DNA of 64,000 bases, taken from NCBI RefSeq assembly GCF_023856365.1, contig NC_064540.1, positions 12,859,191 to 12,923,190 on the forward strand. Direction: 5' to 3'. Both the position numbers and the translations under genes were made by a program. The notes under the pieces are model-generated. The model searched no databases, was not told where the DNA came from, and was given only the letters and a program-made list of their open reading frames with translations. Position 1 is the stretch's first letter. Each line of letters begins with the position of its first letter. Shown one piece after another: positions 39,630 through 55,316 of this stretch. The DNA is from Brienomyrus brachyistius. Lineage: Eukaryota; Chordata; Actinopteri; Osteoglossiformes; Mormyridae.

Positions 39630-40028
39630 GTCACGTGATTGATGTTTCGAAACTGACGCCTCAAAACCGGAAGTTTGGTAATTTTATATTAGCGATAACA
39701 AAAAGCCTTTTATTATGAAAACATCTAAACCGGAAGAGTTTTCAATAGGTCGCTTTGGTCGTATGATCCGGTTCTTCAAGGAATGAGGAAGTGAGAGAAG
39801 CGGGATAGAAGTTAGAATAATCTGTATACACGAAATACGTTTTAGTGAAATTTGCTTGCATGGGGATAGATGGCAGATCTTCAACAAATCATTTAAATTA
39901 AAATATATATTTCGCTAACAGCGCAATCGGTAAAGGGGAAAGTGAGTTAATACACCGTTTTTTAAACGCAAAATCTAGTTACTTTAAAGCTGCAGATATG
40001 TAATCGAAAATCTTTCACTTTTTCAGTA
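39630..40028 (+). promoter_or_regulatory. ap5b1: AP5B1 promoter and leader
   Basis: Palindromic E-box GTCACGTGAT lies at 39630-39639, an ETS-type ACCGGAAGT at 39666-39674 and a second ACCGGAAG near 39,730. A donor-like GGGAAAGTGAGT (intron from 39,942) and an acceptor TTTTTCAG ending at 40,026 could frame an 85-bp leader intron that ends two bases before the ATG. The E-box form matches the CLEAR element of lysosomal genes, which suits an endosomal adaptor; this is inference. Confidence 0.5.
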
Positions 40029-43000
40029 ATGGCGAACGTGATTCCAGTATCCTGGCCTCGAAGAATCCCTGCTTTCTTGCTCAGCCCATCTCAATTCTTG
40101 TCCAGCACAACATCCGAGAGCTTTCTAGAAGAACTTCTCCATGAACTGAGGGATGACAGGACCAACGAAAGCACAAAGGTGTGTTTATGTCACGGCGATG
40201 CTTCTACTAACATATAATTATATATTTGAACTACGTTTCTTTAACAAAGTTAGAGTTTAGTAGAATTATTCATATTCGTATTTTCCTATGCGATTTCAGG
40301 GATGTAAGAAGTAGGGTGTACTTTAAATTGTACGAATTCTAGTTGTATATTTTTAGGTGAAATAAATATTCAGACTAATTAAAAAATGCATATCACATTA
40401 TTGCTGTGGTGATCTGGATCTCAAACAGGACAACTTGGGGGTATGATAGAATACACGCCGGACTCCGCCAGGGTGAAATCCAGGAATAAAGGTGGTTCAA
40501 AACAGGGAAACAAAATTTGCACGTAAACTAAATATGAAATTCTGGATGGGGGAGACAGTAATGCTACCTAGTGAACATTAATACTGACCTCAATTAATTA
40601 TAATTCATATTTGCTACTAGGATATTTTAATAAGGGGGCGGCATGGTGGTGCAGTGGTTAGCCTCACACCTCTGGGACCCAGGTTCAAGTCTCCGCCTGG
40701 TTCACATGTGTGTGGAGTTTGCATGTTCTCCCCATGTCGTCGTGGGGTTTCCTCCAGGTACTCCGGTTTCCCCCAGGTACTCCGGTTTCCCCCCACAGTC
40801 CAAAAACATACTGAGGCTAATTGGAGTTACTAAATTGCCCGTAGGAGTGCATGTGAGAGTGAATGGTGTGTGAGTATGCCCTGCAATGGGCTGGCCCCCC
40901 ATCCTGGGTTGTTCCCTGCCTCGTGCCCATTGCTTCCGGGATAGGCTCCGGACCCCCTGCGACCCAGTAGCGGTTTGGAAAATGGATGGATGGATAGATG
41001 GATATTTTAATAGCTGTTGTGCAAATTGAATGATTGGAAGTTTGGATGCATATTCTCCTGTCACTTTTGATATTTATCATCTTGTTGCAGATCTTCTTAC
41101 TGTCACCACTGTTAGAGTACCCCACTGTACTTTGTCCAACCCCAGCAGCAGCAGAAGAAACAGCTTTGGAACTCCTAGCCATTTTCAATCAAGTGCCTCA
41201 CAAGTCATTCCACTTTAAGGATCAGCTTATGGTAGCTATTACAAGTGTCTTGTTGTGCACATCTTGCATGAATAGTGAGGTGGCCAGAAGCTTTCTTGAC
41301 ATGGTGTTTCAGATGATCCAGGACACCAATGATCACAAAAATGGGCAACAGTTTTTTTCTGCCAGGTTGATTGCCTGTGACTGCCTCCGGGAGATAGAGA
41401 CTTGTTTTCCAGGGTTTCTTTCTCAAAAGTTAGAAACACTTAGTCTCTTAAAACAGCAAGAGACCACACCGCTACACCAAGAGTACAGTCTTTTATATAC
41501 ATTGGGACTGAAGAATGCTATTCATCACTTGTCTCTGCAAAAGGGAGTAACAGATGCTGAATTGAAAAGGACAATAAGTGGAAATGATGCTTTTGTTTGG
41601 AATGCTTTTGAAACTGTTCTTGCCCGTTTACCAGTGAACTTAATGGAGAACATTCCTGTATTACAGACAAGCACTGACAACAAAGAGCTTAAGTCTGTTG
41701 TATCCTTGCTGTTAGAAGAGTCCTACCTGCTAACCCCTGTTTCCCAGGCTTTTTTACTCAGAGAGCTTATTGAAATTGTAGCCATGATGCAAGCCCTCTC
41801 CCCAGCCATGTTCAAGTCTCAGCTCCTGCGCCTTTTTGGTACTAAGGAAATCACTCTGCTACATGCTACATTACTAATGAAGAGCACCTTCACAGACAGC
41901 CTGTTCACTACTGAGGATGAGATTTTCTTCCTAAAGCGACTGGTGGGCATGGCTCAGCATCCATTAGTAAACATTCAGCAAAAACTGTTTTATGTCGACT
42001 GTATACTTAATTTTCCAGAAAATCGGCCGATTTCTGGCAATGGAGAAGAAAGCCTGCCAGTACTTGTGACACCTCAGTTGGCTGCATCCTTACTGCCCAC
42101 TGTGTTTAACGACAGCAAGACTATGCTTTCTAGGTTGCGTCTTCTCAGCTTGGTGTACATGGAAGCAGATGAGAGCGATGACAAAGGTGTTGGCTACTTG
42201 TTCCGTCATCTGATGACTCTGTACAAAGTTGTGGACAATAATAGCAAGAGAGAGATGACCGTTACATATTTTAGAGCAACTTTTATATTTCTCAGCTATT
42301 TTTACCATAATCTGAAATTTATTGATAACCTGACAAATAACATTTGTGAGCTTTATTCAAGACACTTTTACCTTGCACCAAATCTGATCAATCTAATTGA
42401 TAAAATCCAAGAATGTTTGGAAGAGTCTGGGTGGCCTATCCAGCTACTGAAAGCTTTACAGAGACTGATTGTGGAATTACCTCTGCCACTCATGACCCTT
42501 ACAAACCTAAAATGGCATCTCAAAATACTGAGTCGAGTGTCCAGGGAAAGTCAGATTCCTCCAAGGGCCTCACTCTGTTTTCTGCTCAGTGTCCTCATTA
42601 ACTCAAGCCTTTGCAAAACAGGTGGCTGGAAGATGGGCAATGCAGTGCTCATTGTGTGCTGCAATTCACTCCAACACCCTAGCTTGCATCAGGTGTTCAG
42701 TGAGCTAGCTGATCTCCTGCAGTACTTGATGTATAACTATGAAGACACAGATATTCAAGACCATGCAAGATTCTATTACACATTGTTGAATAATCTATCT
42801 CAAGAAAAGCTATCTGGGGTCTTGGCAAGAGGACCAGATGTGGAGAGGTCTGCTAAAACATGCTCCCTCTCCTCTATCATGCCAGAGACTGATGGACTGT
42901 CCAACTCTTTGACTGTACACCAAACAAAAAATAGAATCCTAAAACTCACAAGAGTCCAAAACATCAGGACACAGAAAGTGATGCAGAAAACAAAGTCAGA

Positions 43001-43703
43001 GAGCCATGGAGATTGTCCGACAACTTATGAGGGAGAGTATGTCAGCACTGGATTGGTTTCCAAGATGATCCTGGAGTACCATCTGATACATGTAGGTGAT
43101 GTAAATGCTCTATACGACAAACTCTTTAGTATCTGTCTACATTTTGACCTGACAGACTCCTGTTATGAAAAAGTGAGTGATATTAACATTCCGTGCCTGT
43201 TCAAAAGCAGGAAGCCACCTGTGGTGCGGCTTGCACTACAGCCTCGACAGCCATACCCCACCCACCTTCATGTCTGTGCCGTGTTCAGTACAGATGACGG
43301 GATGTCCTGGTATACTCAGTTGGATGATTTACTTGTACCTTTCTCAGATTTATTTGTACCCTTGCCTGTCCCAGTGAACTGGACCCAAGAGTCCCAAGAA
43401 CAACTCTTTGACCATCTCTGGAACTCCATGTGCCAAGATGATTTCAGTCAAAAAGCCTCCAGTTTGTTTTGTTTTGATCTTGGAGGTCGGCAAATTTCTG
43501 ACCTTGTTGAGGAGAATTTCAATCCCTACCTAATCTCTAAGCAACCTGACAAAAAGTGTTACAAAGTCCTCTTTTACCTTCCCCCTCAATACCATCTGTT
43601 GCTGAAAATTGTAAATACAGAAGATGCAGGTCAAGTTCATATTGCTACTGACAACTGGGAACTTTTGCCTTTCATAAACGATTACCTAAAAACAGTCACC
43701 TAA
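40029..43703 (+). CDS. ap5b1: AP5B1, AP-5 adaptor complex subunit beta-1
   Basis: Large subunit of the heterotetrameric AP-5 coat, which works with SPG11 and SPG15 at late endosomes to retrieve cargo to the Golgi. Exon 1 is 40029-40178 (50 codons, starts MANVIPVSWPRRIPAF, ends at a GTGTGT donor). Exon 2 is 41091-43703, after a TTGTTGCAG acceptor, and stays open for 870 codons. The total is 920 aa, slightly longer than the roughly 880 aa I recall for human. The N-terminal half is an all-helical, Leu-rich trunk. A basic, Ser/Thr-rich linker lies at about residues 640-670. The C-terminal part (about 700-920) is beta-type with DDGMSWYTQLDDLL, like an appendage domain. There is no signal peptide or membrane segment. 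Exon 2's reading frame extends back into the intron to 41,034, but the GT-AG pair and family N-terminus favour splicing. A SINE sits in the single intron. Confidence 0.95.
40633..40999 (+). mobile_element. SINE of the GGAT-tail family in the AP5B1 intron
   Basis: Flanked by a perfect 13-bp target duplication, GGATATTTTAATA, at 40620-40632 and 41000-41012. The body carries a short internal duplication of CAGGTACTCCGGTTTCCCCC (40,755-40,795). The tail ends GGATGGATAGAT. Confidence 0.93.
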
Positions 43704-44594
43704 ATAAGTCAACCTGCAATCTGCAGCCTAGTCTAATTGTTTAAGAAGAAGATAACCATAGCAGAGGGTATATTTTTAAAACACTTTTAATGCTTAAATT
43801 ATTTATGTATACACTGAATTCTTTCCTATATTAGAAATTAATGCCTTTCTGGATTCATTGTGGGTGTGTATTATTGTCAGTTTTGTTATGGAATATTTTT
43901 GGATACGTTTGGCTGTCATCGGTAACACCAATAATATTCTTTAATAATAAATTTGAATTGCAAAATATGTTGGTAGTGTGTCTGTATTTGAATACAGAAA
44001 CAAAAGGTCTACAGAATCCATTGCACAAGGTAGGCATCATCCCAAATGGTAAAGACCCACATTTGACAACCATAATTTTCCATCTACTCATATTAGATCA
44101 GGGATTAAGTGACACCCTGTCAGTTAACATGATGATGCTCAGCAAAATTCTTGGATTGTCCCCCTGTGAAAAATATTACTAGGCTTGGAAGGGGTTATGA
44201 TGACACATATCCTGTATTTAAAATATGTGCATTAAATATACACTAAATGAGAAAGTTAGGTATCATTCAATTAGATTTAAAACCAATTACTTCAGGAACC
44301 TACTAAGTGTAATGATATGATAAACATGATGCACTTTTGGGCTGCAAGAGTGCAGCAACCTACATTTGACAATTTGTCATCTATAATGTTTTCAAAATCA
44401 CTTAAGGAAATTATTTTTCTTTTTCAAATGCAGCTAATCCAACAAATTACAGCAAAATTGCACAAATGTAGTAAAACATGGTGTCACATTGCATAGTAAT
44501 GTAAAATCTTAAACAGTGATTTGAGATGATTTAGACAGTTTTTAAATAAATTCCTTTGCATTAGTTTACGACGGCATTATATACTGTTTCCAAA
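43704..44594 (+). other. AP5B1 3' UTR and convergent intergenic space
   Basis: An AATAAA at 43946-43951, 243 bases after the stop, is the likely AP5B1 poly(A) signal. The frame 43841-44182 beyond the stop shows no domain and is probably chance. The rest, to the C1orf50 stop, is AT-rich. Confidence 0.5.
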
Positions 44595-49079
<4,485 letters not shown>

Positions 49080-49189
49080 TTGGTTTTTAAAAAATGTCTT
49101 TTAAAACTTTGGATATAGACGCAGTTTCTGGTGAGTGAAAATTGCATCTAAACAGTCTTGTCACTAACTGACGGGCAGTTTCTGTCCGA

Positions 49190-49330
49190 TTTGTAGCTCT
49201 GCGCATACGTGCGCCGCATTACACTTTACGGCGTCGCACAACAGCAACTACTGGACGTCATTGATCCCGCATGCGCGATGGCGCTACTCTTACATGTGTC
49301 TGCGCGTCCGCTATATCGGGACAGTGAAGA
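49190..49330 (-). promoter_or_regulatory. c1orf50: C1orf50 promoter candidate
   Basis: A CpG-rich stretch 110-250 bp upstream of the ATG, with an NRF1-like CCGCATGCGCG at 49267-49277 and further GCGCATACGTGCGC at 49,200. No TATA box. The 5' UTR limit is not visible. Confidence 0.5.
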
Positions 49331-49386
49331 ATCTCTAGTAAACAAATATAATGAATACTGTATATGGGCGTGATTTAGATCATTAT

Positions 49387-49620
49387 GGCCCAGAAAGTAA
49401 TTCAATTTCGCCATGTAGGCTACGTTCTTAAAAACTGCATGGATATAGCTCGATTATATGCTGTGGGCCTTTTAATTTGTTTGTTTGCAATTTCGCCAGG
49501 TAGGCTACCTTCTTTAAACTGTTTTATTAGACTACATATTTCGGGATGTTTTATTGTAGTCTTTGATATCAGTTTTTAAGAAGGTAGCCTACATGGCGAA
49601 ATTGAATTACTTTCTGGACC
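49387..49620. mobile_element. MITE with 50-bp near-perfect inverted arms
   Basis: Arms 49387-49436 and 49571-49620 are inverted copies with about two mismatches in 50. A third, direct partial copy (CAATTTCGCCAGGTAGGCTA) lies at 49,491. No coding function; the short frames here are shadows of the arms. Confidence 0.85.
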
Positions 49621-50204
49621 AACAAACGCAACTAGGCATGAACATTATGCACTTTCCTAGTCCTGATGTATGTCGACAGACGGACGAGGACTTTAGTCAG
49701 CCTCTAGATCCTACCCATTATGCACTGCGTTTTTTGCAAAAACCTCAAACAGAAAATCATTAAATACAAAAGGAACAGCTTTGTTTGACTTCAAAACATT
49801 ACTATCTATTATACTTTAAGTTTTTGTTGTAGGGATTTTACAGATTTTTTTTTCTAAAAACTACACCATGCATCCACCATAATAAAGATCTATACAAAAA
49901 ATGACAGACATATAAAATGTAAATATTGCTTTTTACTTTACAAGGGCTTTGGAGAAATTATAGTATAACTTAATGTGTATTTAGTATATGGGAGGGTCCT
50001 CTACGATCCAGGGGAGGGCCCTGGAGTAGTGGCCCCGTCCACCCCACCTATAGCGGCCCCGCCCACCCCACCTATAGCTCCACCCCTGGTTATATACTCT
50101 TCTTAGCTTTCAATACAATCGAGCATCCTTTTATTTTTTCTGCACATGCTAAGTTTGGCTTTGGACATTTTTTCAGTAATGCCATTAAATCAATTCTTCT
50201 ATAA
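49621..50204. other. Intergenic, nothing recognised
   Basis: AT-rich, with a short GGGCCC-type duplicated phrase (CCGCCCACCCCACCTATAG-like, twice, near 50,035-50,085). Confidence 0.5.
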
Positions 50205-50470
50205 AGCTTAAATTTGGAACTTCACCAAGATTTGAGGTAAACAGGGGGGTGAGGCAGGGCTGCCCTGTATCTCCGTATCTATTTCTTATTTGTGCACAGT
50301 TACTCGCTGTCCAAATTATATCTAGCCCTTTGAAAGGCATCTCTTGTACGAACTTTAATTTTATGGTAAGTCAGGTCGCAGATGACACCACAATTTAAGA
50401 AAAAGATGCATCTGAAATGCCACTGGCCATTAATGCTATCTCCTTATTTTCCAAAGCATCAGGTCTGACT
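50205..50470 (+). mobile_element. L1/Tx1-like reverse-transcriptase fragment
   Basis: Plus-strand translation gives NRGVRQGCPVSPYLFLIC, then QVADDTTI followed by a stop, and INAISLFSKASGLTLN. This is the RT palm region with an ADD catalytic box. It stops at a SINE head at 50,474. Confidence 0.72.
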
Positions 50471-50473
50471 CTG

Positions 50474-50546
50474 AATAGAGACTCGAACCTGGGTCCCAGA
50501 GGTGTGAAGCAACAGTGCTAACCACTGCACCACCATGCCACCCCCC
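50474..50546 (-). mobile_element. SINE head fragment, GGAT-tail family
   Basis: Only the tRNA-like first 73 bases, in minus orientation (GACTCGAACCTGGGTCCCAG ... CACTGCACCACCATGCC). Confidence 0.75.
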
Positions 50547-50780
50547 AGTCTAAATCAGGGCTCTTCAAATCTGGACCTTGATTATTGAAAGACTTGGGAA
50601 CGGGAAACACTTCACCACACCATAACCACACCATAACGGACAAGGGAGACAAGCAAGACTAGGACTTAAATAAGACAAGACTGATTAAAGTAATCGGACA
50701 CAGCTGGAGACAATCAGGGAGGCACACGTGGGTAATCAGGGGGTGTGGCACACACGAGGAGCGGACGAGCCAGGCATCAC
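50547..50780. other. Repeat mosaic: hAT-like terminus and LTR-like piece
   Basis: CAGGGCTCTTCAAATCTGGA at 50,557 resembles a hAT left end. The following stretch with GACACAGCTGGAGACAATCA and CATCACAGTG resembles an LTR in minus orientation. Borders are unclear. Confidence 0.35.
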
Positions 50781-50970
50781 AGTGAACGTCCCCCAGAAGA
50801 TTTGTCTCATTTGTTTTGGAAATGTGTTCATGTGAAAAGGTTTTGGTTTGATCTTTGTCATTTTGTTAAAAACAGAGTTGAGCTGACCTTTACATTGTGT
50901 TTTGAAAATGTCTTGTTTGGTTTTGTTGATTCAAATAGCGATCTTCTTTTCATTTTGAACTTCTAATCTA
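50781..50970 (+). mobile_element. L1/Tx1-like C-terminal zf-RVT-like fragment
   Basis: Translates to PPEDLSHLFWKCVHVKRFWF then DLCHFV, the H-x3-C-x-H pattern typical of the C-terminal domain of Tx1-type LINEs. It may belong to the same insertion as the RT piece 300 bp upstream. Confidence 0.6.
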
Positions 50971-52143
50971 TGGAAAATTCTTTAATCATAAGTGTAAATT
51001 TACTGACAAAAAAAACGTTAAATTTTTTTTTCTTGGCCGATTTCAAATGTGGTGCGGCATGGCCCCAGCTAACATTTAATGTTGGCCCAACGTTGGTAGA
51101 ACGTCGGACATAACCTCGGCCCAACGTCATTAGCAGACGTTGGCCGGACGTGCATCTGCACATCGGGTTTATGTCAACTCAACGTCTGCAGCTAACGTAA
51201 AATGCACGTTGTGCCAACGCTCAGTAAACTAAATATAATAAAGAAGAAAATGATCAAAATTCTCTAAAAAGGGAACAAAAAGACACACACTCAAATTTTC
51301 CAAATTAAATTTATTATATTGTCTTAAAATAAATTTTACAAGGGATATGAAATATTAAAATCCCCATAAAATCTAACATTTTACATGTACAAAGTTCCGA
51401 GGTACCAAGTAAAACTGACATCAAGAAACACACAGCATCTTGAACATCAAACATTAACCAGGATGACATCAACAACCCAAATACATGTAATATAGAATGT
51501 TTGAGGTCACAACTTGTTGCCTATAATTTATTTCAGGTAACTCTTAACATTCCAGTTGTTATGATAACAGCTATGTTAACAGGACACTGATAAATAATTC
51601 AACTCAGCAGTAATAATGGAAAATGAACATCATTAAATTGCATCACAAATAATAAAATCACCTTGAATTTTAAAACATTTGTACCCAATTATGTTAATTT
51701 TCTTGTTCTTTCACTACAGGTAATACTTGTATTCTATGTACATAACACATGGTACATTGTGAACGCTACAGTTTAATAAAGAAATATTAATATGACATTA
51801 CCCTGCTTACACAATACATGTTTATGCAGAAAATGATTTAAAAGATATGCAGGTATATATCGGTTTTTTAGTCCCTGTCACAACTGTGGAATGTGTTAAA
51901 CAAGTATCTGTAGTCCGACCTAACACACAGACCATTTATAAAATACCTATTTTAATCAGTTACTTGTTAGGCATTGATTCAAACAATTTTAACCTAATAT
52001 TCAGGAACACTTCAAAATGAAAGCCATTATAAACTACTTGACAGAAGCAGATATTTAAACAAATATTGGAACATTTAAGACTAGTTACAATAGTGGATGC
52101 CAACAGGACCAAATAATGTATCAACGCCTTTTTTAGTTATAAA

Positions 52144-52326
52144 TGTGACCCATCACAACAAAACCGGTCATAAGTCGCTCTGAACTTGACCAGGTTAATA
52201 TGGACTCGTCGTTCATTTCCCTTTTGTAAGCTTATTGTGAAATAAGAGTGCAACAGATTAATTCGGATTTCACAAATTGCTGTCAAGTTCAGCGCGACAT
52301 AACCGGTTTTGTTGTGATAGGTCACA
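52144..52326. mobile_element. Palindromic MITE
   Basis: Arms 52144-52190 and 52282-52326 are inverted copies (TGTGACC-ATCACAACAAAA at the ends) with about 90 percent identity. No coding capacity. The termini resemble a common fish MITE family. Confidence 0.82.
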
Positions 52327-53499
52327 AATAAGGTAAGTGTATGTGACTAGCTCTACATTTGGAGATACAATCTGCAAATAGGCACAGTTTCAACAGCCAA
52401 AATGACAACTTTCAAACATTTGCAACTATGAAATTTTTAAATAAAGGATGGACAGAATATTGCACCAATCTCTACAGGAGTTATACAAAAGTTATTTATA
52501 AAGTATAGACTAGATTATAATTTATAGTGAAACTGAAAGTGTGCAACACAAGATTCATCTCACAAAATTCGAACAGTACTTGTGATTTTACAAATTGCAC
52601 CAATGACCAATATGATACATGAGCAAAAATTTATTCTTCATTAGATAAAATGTTCCAACCTTGAAAAGGATTCAAAACCAAATTGCCTGCTTACCATAAT
52701 GTAAATTTACTGAAATTTAACTTTATTAGTAGCACCAAAAATAGATAGAAAAAATGAACAACTCCAGATTTGTGAAATATCGAACTTGTCCTAATAAATT
52801 AATTGTATCTCCAAAACTATTCACCTCAGCAAAGGCTCATCACGAGGTAAGCGAATAACCAGACATGTACTTTCAAAAGGTAAAATAAGATATCTTCTAG
52901 GGTAAAGACAGAGTTCTCTCATCAACTTTAAAATTATAGAACTTCATTTGGCAGAAAAATTGTTTGTGTACAAAACTAAATCATTGTGCAAAACATTGGT
53001 TAATGGAAGTACCCATAAACGTGCTCTTTACATCTCATCATCACTTTTGTCACTCAAGACAAATAGGATAGGTTTAGGATAGGTTTTGGTAATTACTATC
53101 GTAGTTTTCATTAGTTTTGTCAACTAGATGTTTCTATTTTTTCTAAGACCGGTCTGTATACTTAGTCTTGGGTTGATAATTAGATTCACTAAACTATTTA
53201 CCTTCTTCCCTTCAGTAACTCTCAATCTGAAAGAGTCTGCAACTCATACTATAGCGCCTTTCTTGAATGTACTGACCTTTAAAATCAGTGTTCTTTTAGG
53301 ATACAGCTGAAAATATACTATTCAACTCAAACCATATGAACAACATGGCAAAAGAATTCAATAATGAACAGTACATTACATGGGATGTTTTTATAATATG
53401 ATTCAGTTCAATGTTCCGTTCAGTCCTCATCCATTTAATCAATGAGAGGTAATTGCACAATCCTACCACAATATCAGTGAGATGGTCTTCCAGTAGGAA

Positions 53500-53900
53500 A
53501 AATAAAGTTCAAACCGTGTCCCTTCGAGCCGGTTGTGACGTTGTCTCAGCCTCTTAAAGCGCGAAATCCTTGGGCAAACCTCGCCTGTCCTCGTGCACGC
53601 GCGTCTCCTCACACATGCGCACGAGCTAATGAACTTTCATCGTTATCCCTCGATGCCCGGGAAACTCTCCCGGGTGGAATAAAAACCTGGCCAAAACTTC
53701 TCTGGTTAAGGTCGCTACCGTTTCAACAATCTGCAACACTGTTTAACTAGAAAAGATCCGAAATTCATCTTGAAAACTACAAAATTATTCAAACTTCGCG
53801 TCTCTGCTGCTTCTTTAGCCTGTTGCCGTTAGTCTCTCTCTCTCCTATGCACTACATTACTGCGCATGCAAGAGGAGAAGGAAGGGGCACAACATTTATT
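53500..53900 (-). promoter_or_regulatory. CpG-rich segment inside the composite element
   Basis: GC and CpG content stand out from the flanking AT-rich DNA, with CGTGCACGCGCG and NRF1-like TGCGCATGCAAG (53,863). With the minus-strand AATAAA at 51,306 it could delimit a 2.5-kb unspliced non-coding transcript; no evidence beyond composition. Confidence 0.3.
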
Positions 53901-54508
53901 TTTATATGTAAATGTTTTCACGTGTAAATTAGACTATTTTACAAATCTTTGTTTTATGTCTTATCTTATAGTTAATTATTTACTAACTATTTATTTTATT
54001 ATTTACAATATTTGTAACCTGGGTTACAGACGCGATGAACGTCTGTCGGTAAGCTAACGAAAACTTTCAACAGGATCAAGTTTATTTATTAGACACGCCT
54101 TGATCATAGCAATATAATTAAGTGTCTAAATAATCTTTTGTGAGTTTGCATGTTGACCTATGATTAACTCTTTAATTGGCAATTGAGAGTTGGCACAATG
54201 TGCATTTTACGTTAGCTGCAGACGTTGAGTGGACGTAACCCAGACATTGAAAGTAGGTTGGCACATGGTCCCCAAAATGTCCGTGGGACGTTGGTTTTAC
54301 GTTGGCCACAGAGAATTGCACACATTTGCTTATCACTACTTGGTTTACTGCACGTTGGGACAACGTGCATTTGACGTTCGCTGCAGACGTTGAGTTGACG
54401 TAAACCCGATGTGCAGATGCACGTCCGGCCAACGTCTGCTAATGACGTTGGGCAGACGTTATGTCCGACGTTCTACCAACGTTGGGCCAACGTTAAATGT
54501 TAGCTGGG

Positions 54509-54965
54509 AAGCTGTTATGGTTGTGGTATACTGTACATTCTGGACGTTGGCTGCACGTCTGGACAACGTTCGGGACTGACCATGAGTTAGTCAATACCCG
54601 ACGTTGTCAGGACGTGAAGCCAACGAAGAAAAGGGATTGTTATGGAATCCTTTAAACTTTTTCTGTGTAGGTATAGGTTGTACAGTTCATCTTGATCTGA
54701 AAAGAAATCTGTATAAATTCGATCTTGGACATAGAGTAAAGATATATGAGACGTCTGCCAGACGTTACGCCGACGAAAAATTTGGACGACATCAAGTGTA
54801 TTTCATCGATTCAAAGGCAGTTAATGTATCTAACAAACAATAATATCCAAAAATCTTATTTTCATTATGTAGACCATTATGTTGGGCTGACGATGTGTCG
54901 ACGTCCGCTTTTGACCATCGACATAACGACCAACAGCCGACGTCGGCCCAACTAACCAATGCTAG
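54509..54965. mobile_element. Related ACGTTGG-motif element or extension
   Basis: It continues the same motif density (GGACGTTGGCTGCACGTCTG at 54,541; GACGTCTGCCAGACGTTACG at 54,751) and ends CGGCCCAACTAACC then AGCTGG, an inverted echo of the arm end at 54,500. Probably a second, nested or tandem copy. Cut by the SINE at 54,968. Confidence 0.5.
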
Positions 54966-54967
54966 CT

Positions 54968-55316
54968 GGTGCGGTGCAGTGGTTAGCACTGTTGCCTCAG
55001 ACCTCTGGGACCTGGGTTCGAGTCTCTGCTTGGCTCCCATGTGTGTGGAGTTTGCATGTTCTCTTCATGTCATCATGGGGTTTCCTCCAGGTTCTCCGGT
55101 TTCCCCCCACAGTCCAAAAACATGCTGACGCTAATTGGAGTTGCTAAATTGTCCGTAGGTATGCATGTGTGAGTACATGGTGTGTGAGTGTACCCTGCGA
55201 TGGGCTGGCCCCCCATCCTGGGTTGTTCCCTGCCTCGTGCCCATTGCTTCCGGAATAGGATCCGGACCCCCCGCGACCCAGTAGGATAAGCGGTTTGGAA
55301 AATGGATGGATGGATG
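54968..55316 (+). mobile_element. SINE of the GGAT-tail family
   Basis: Starts within the head (TGCGGTGCAGTGGTTAGCA) and is otherwise complete to ATGGATGGATGGAT. No clear target duplication; the first bases of the usual head (GGGGGCGGCATGG) are missing. Confidence 0.87.

Larger units (their letters stand above)
51065..54508. mobile_element. Composite element bounded by ACGTTGG-rich inverted arms
   Basis: The left arm (51065-51229) is the inverted counterpart of the right arm (54343-54508): both begin with the CCAGCTAACATTTAA end and end at GTTTAC. They are built of short ACGTTGG, CAACGT and GACGT units. A further related direct stretch lies at 54185-54340. The 3.1-kb interior is AT-rich and has no protein-coding frame. 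It has a CpG-rich part at 53,500-53,900 and a minus-strand AATAAA at 51306-51311. A nested MITE lies at 52,144. The superfamily could not be assigned. Confidence 0.72.

Noticed and set aside
41034..41090. AP5B1 start at 41,034 giving a single-exon 889-aa protein
   Set aside because: A TTGTTGCAG acceptor at 41,090 and a family-like N-terminus at 40,029 with matching phase show the first 19 codons are intronic.
43841..44182. 113-aa frame downstream of AP5B1
   Set aside because: Falls in the 3' UTR or just beyond it, with no domain pattern.
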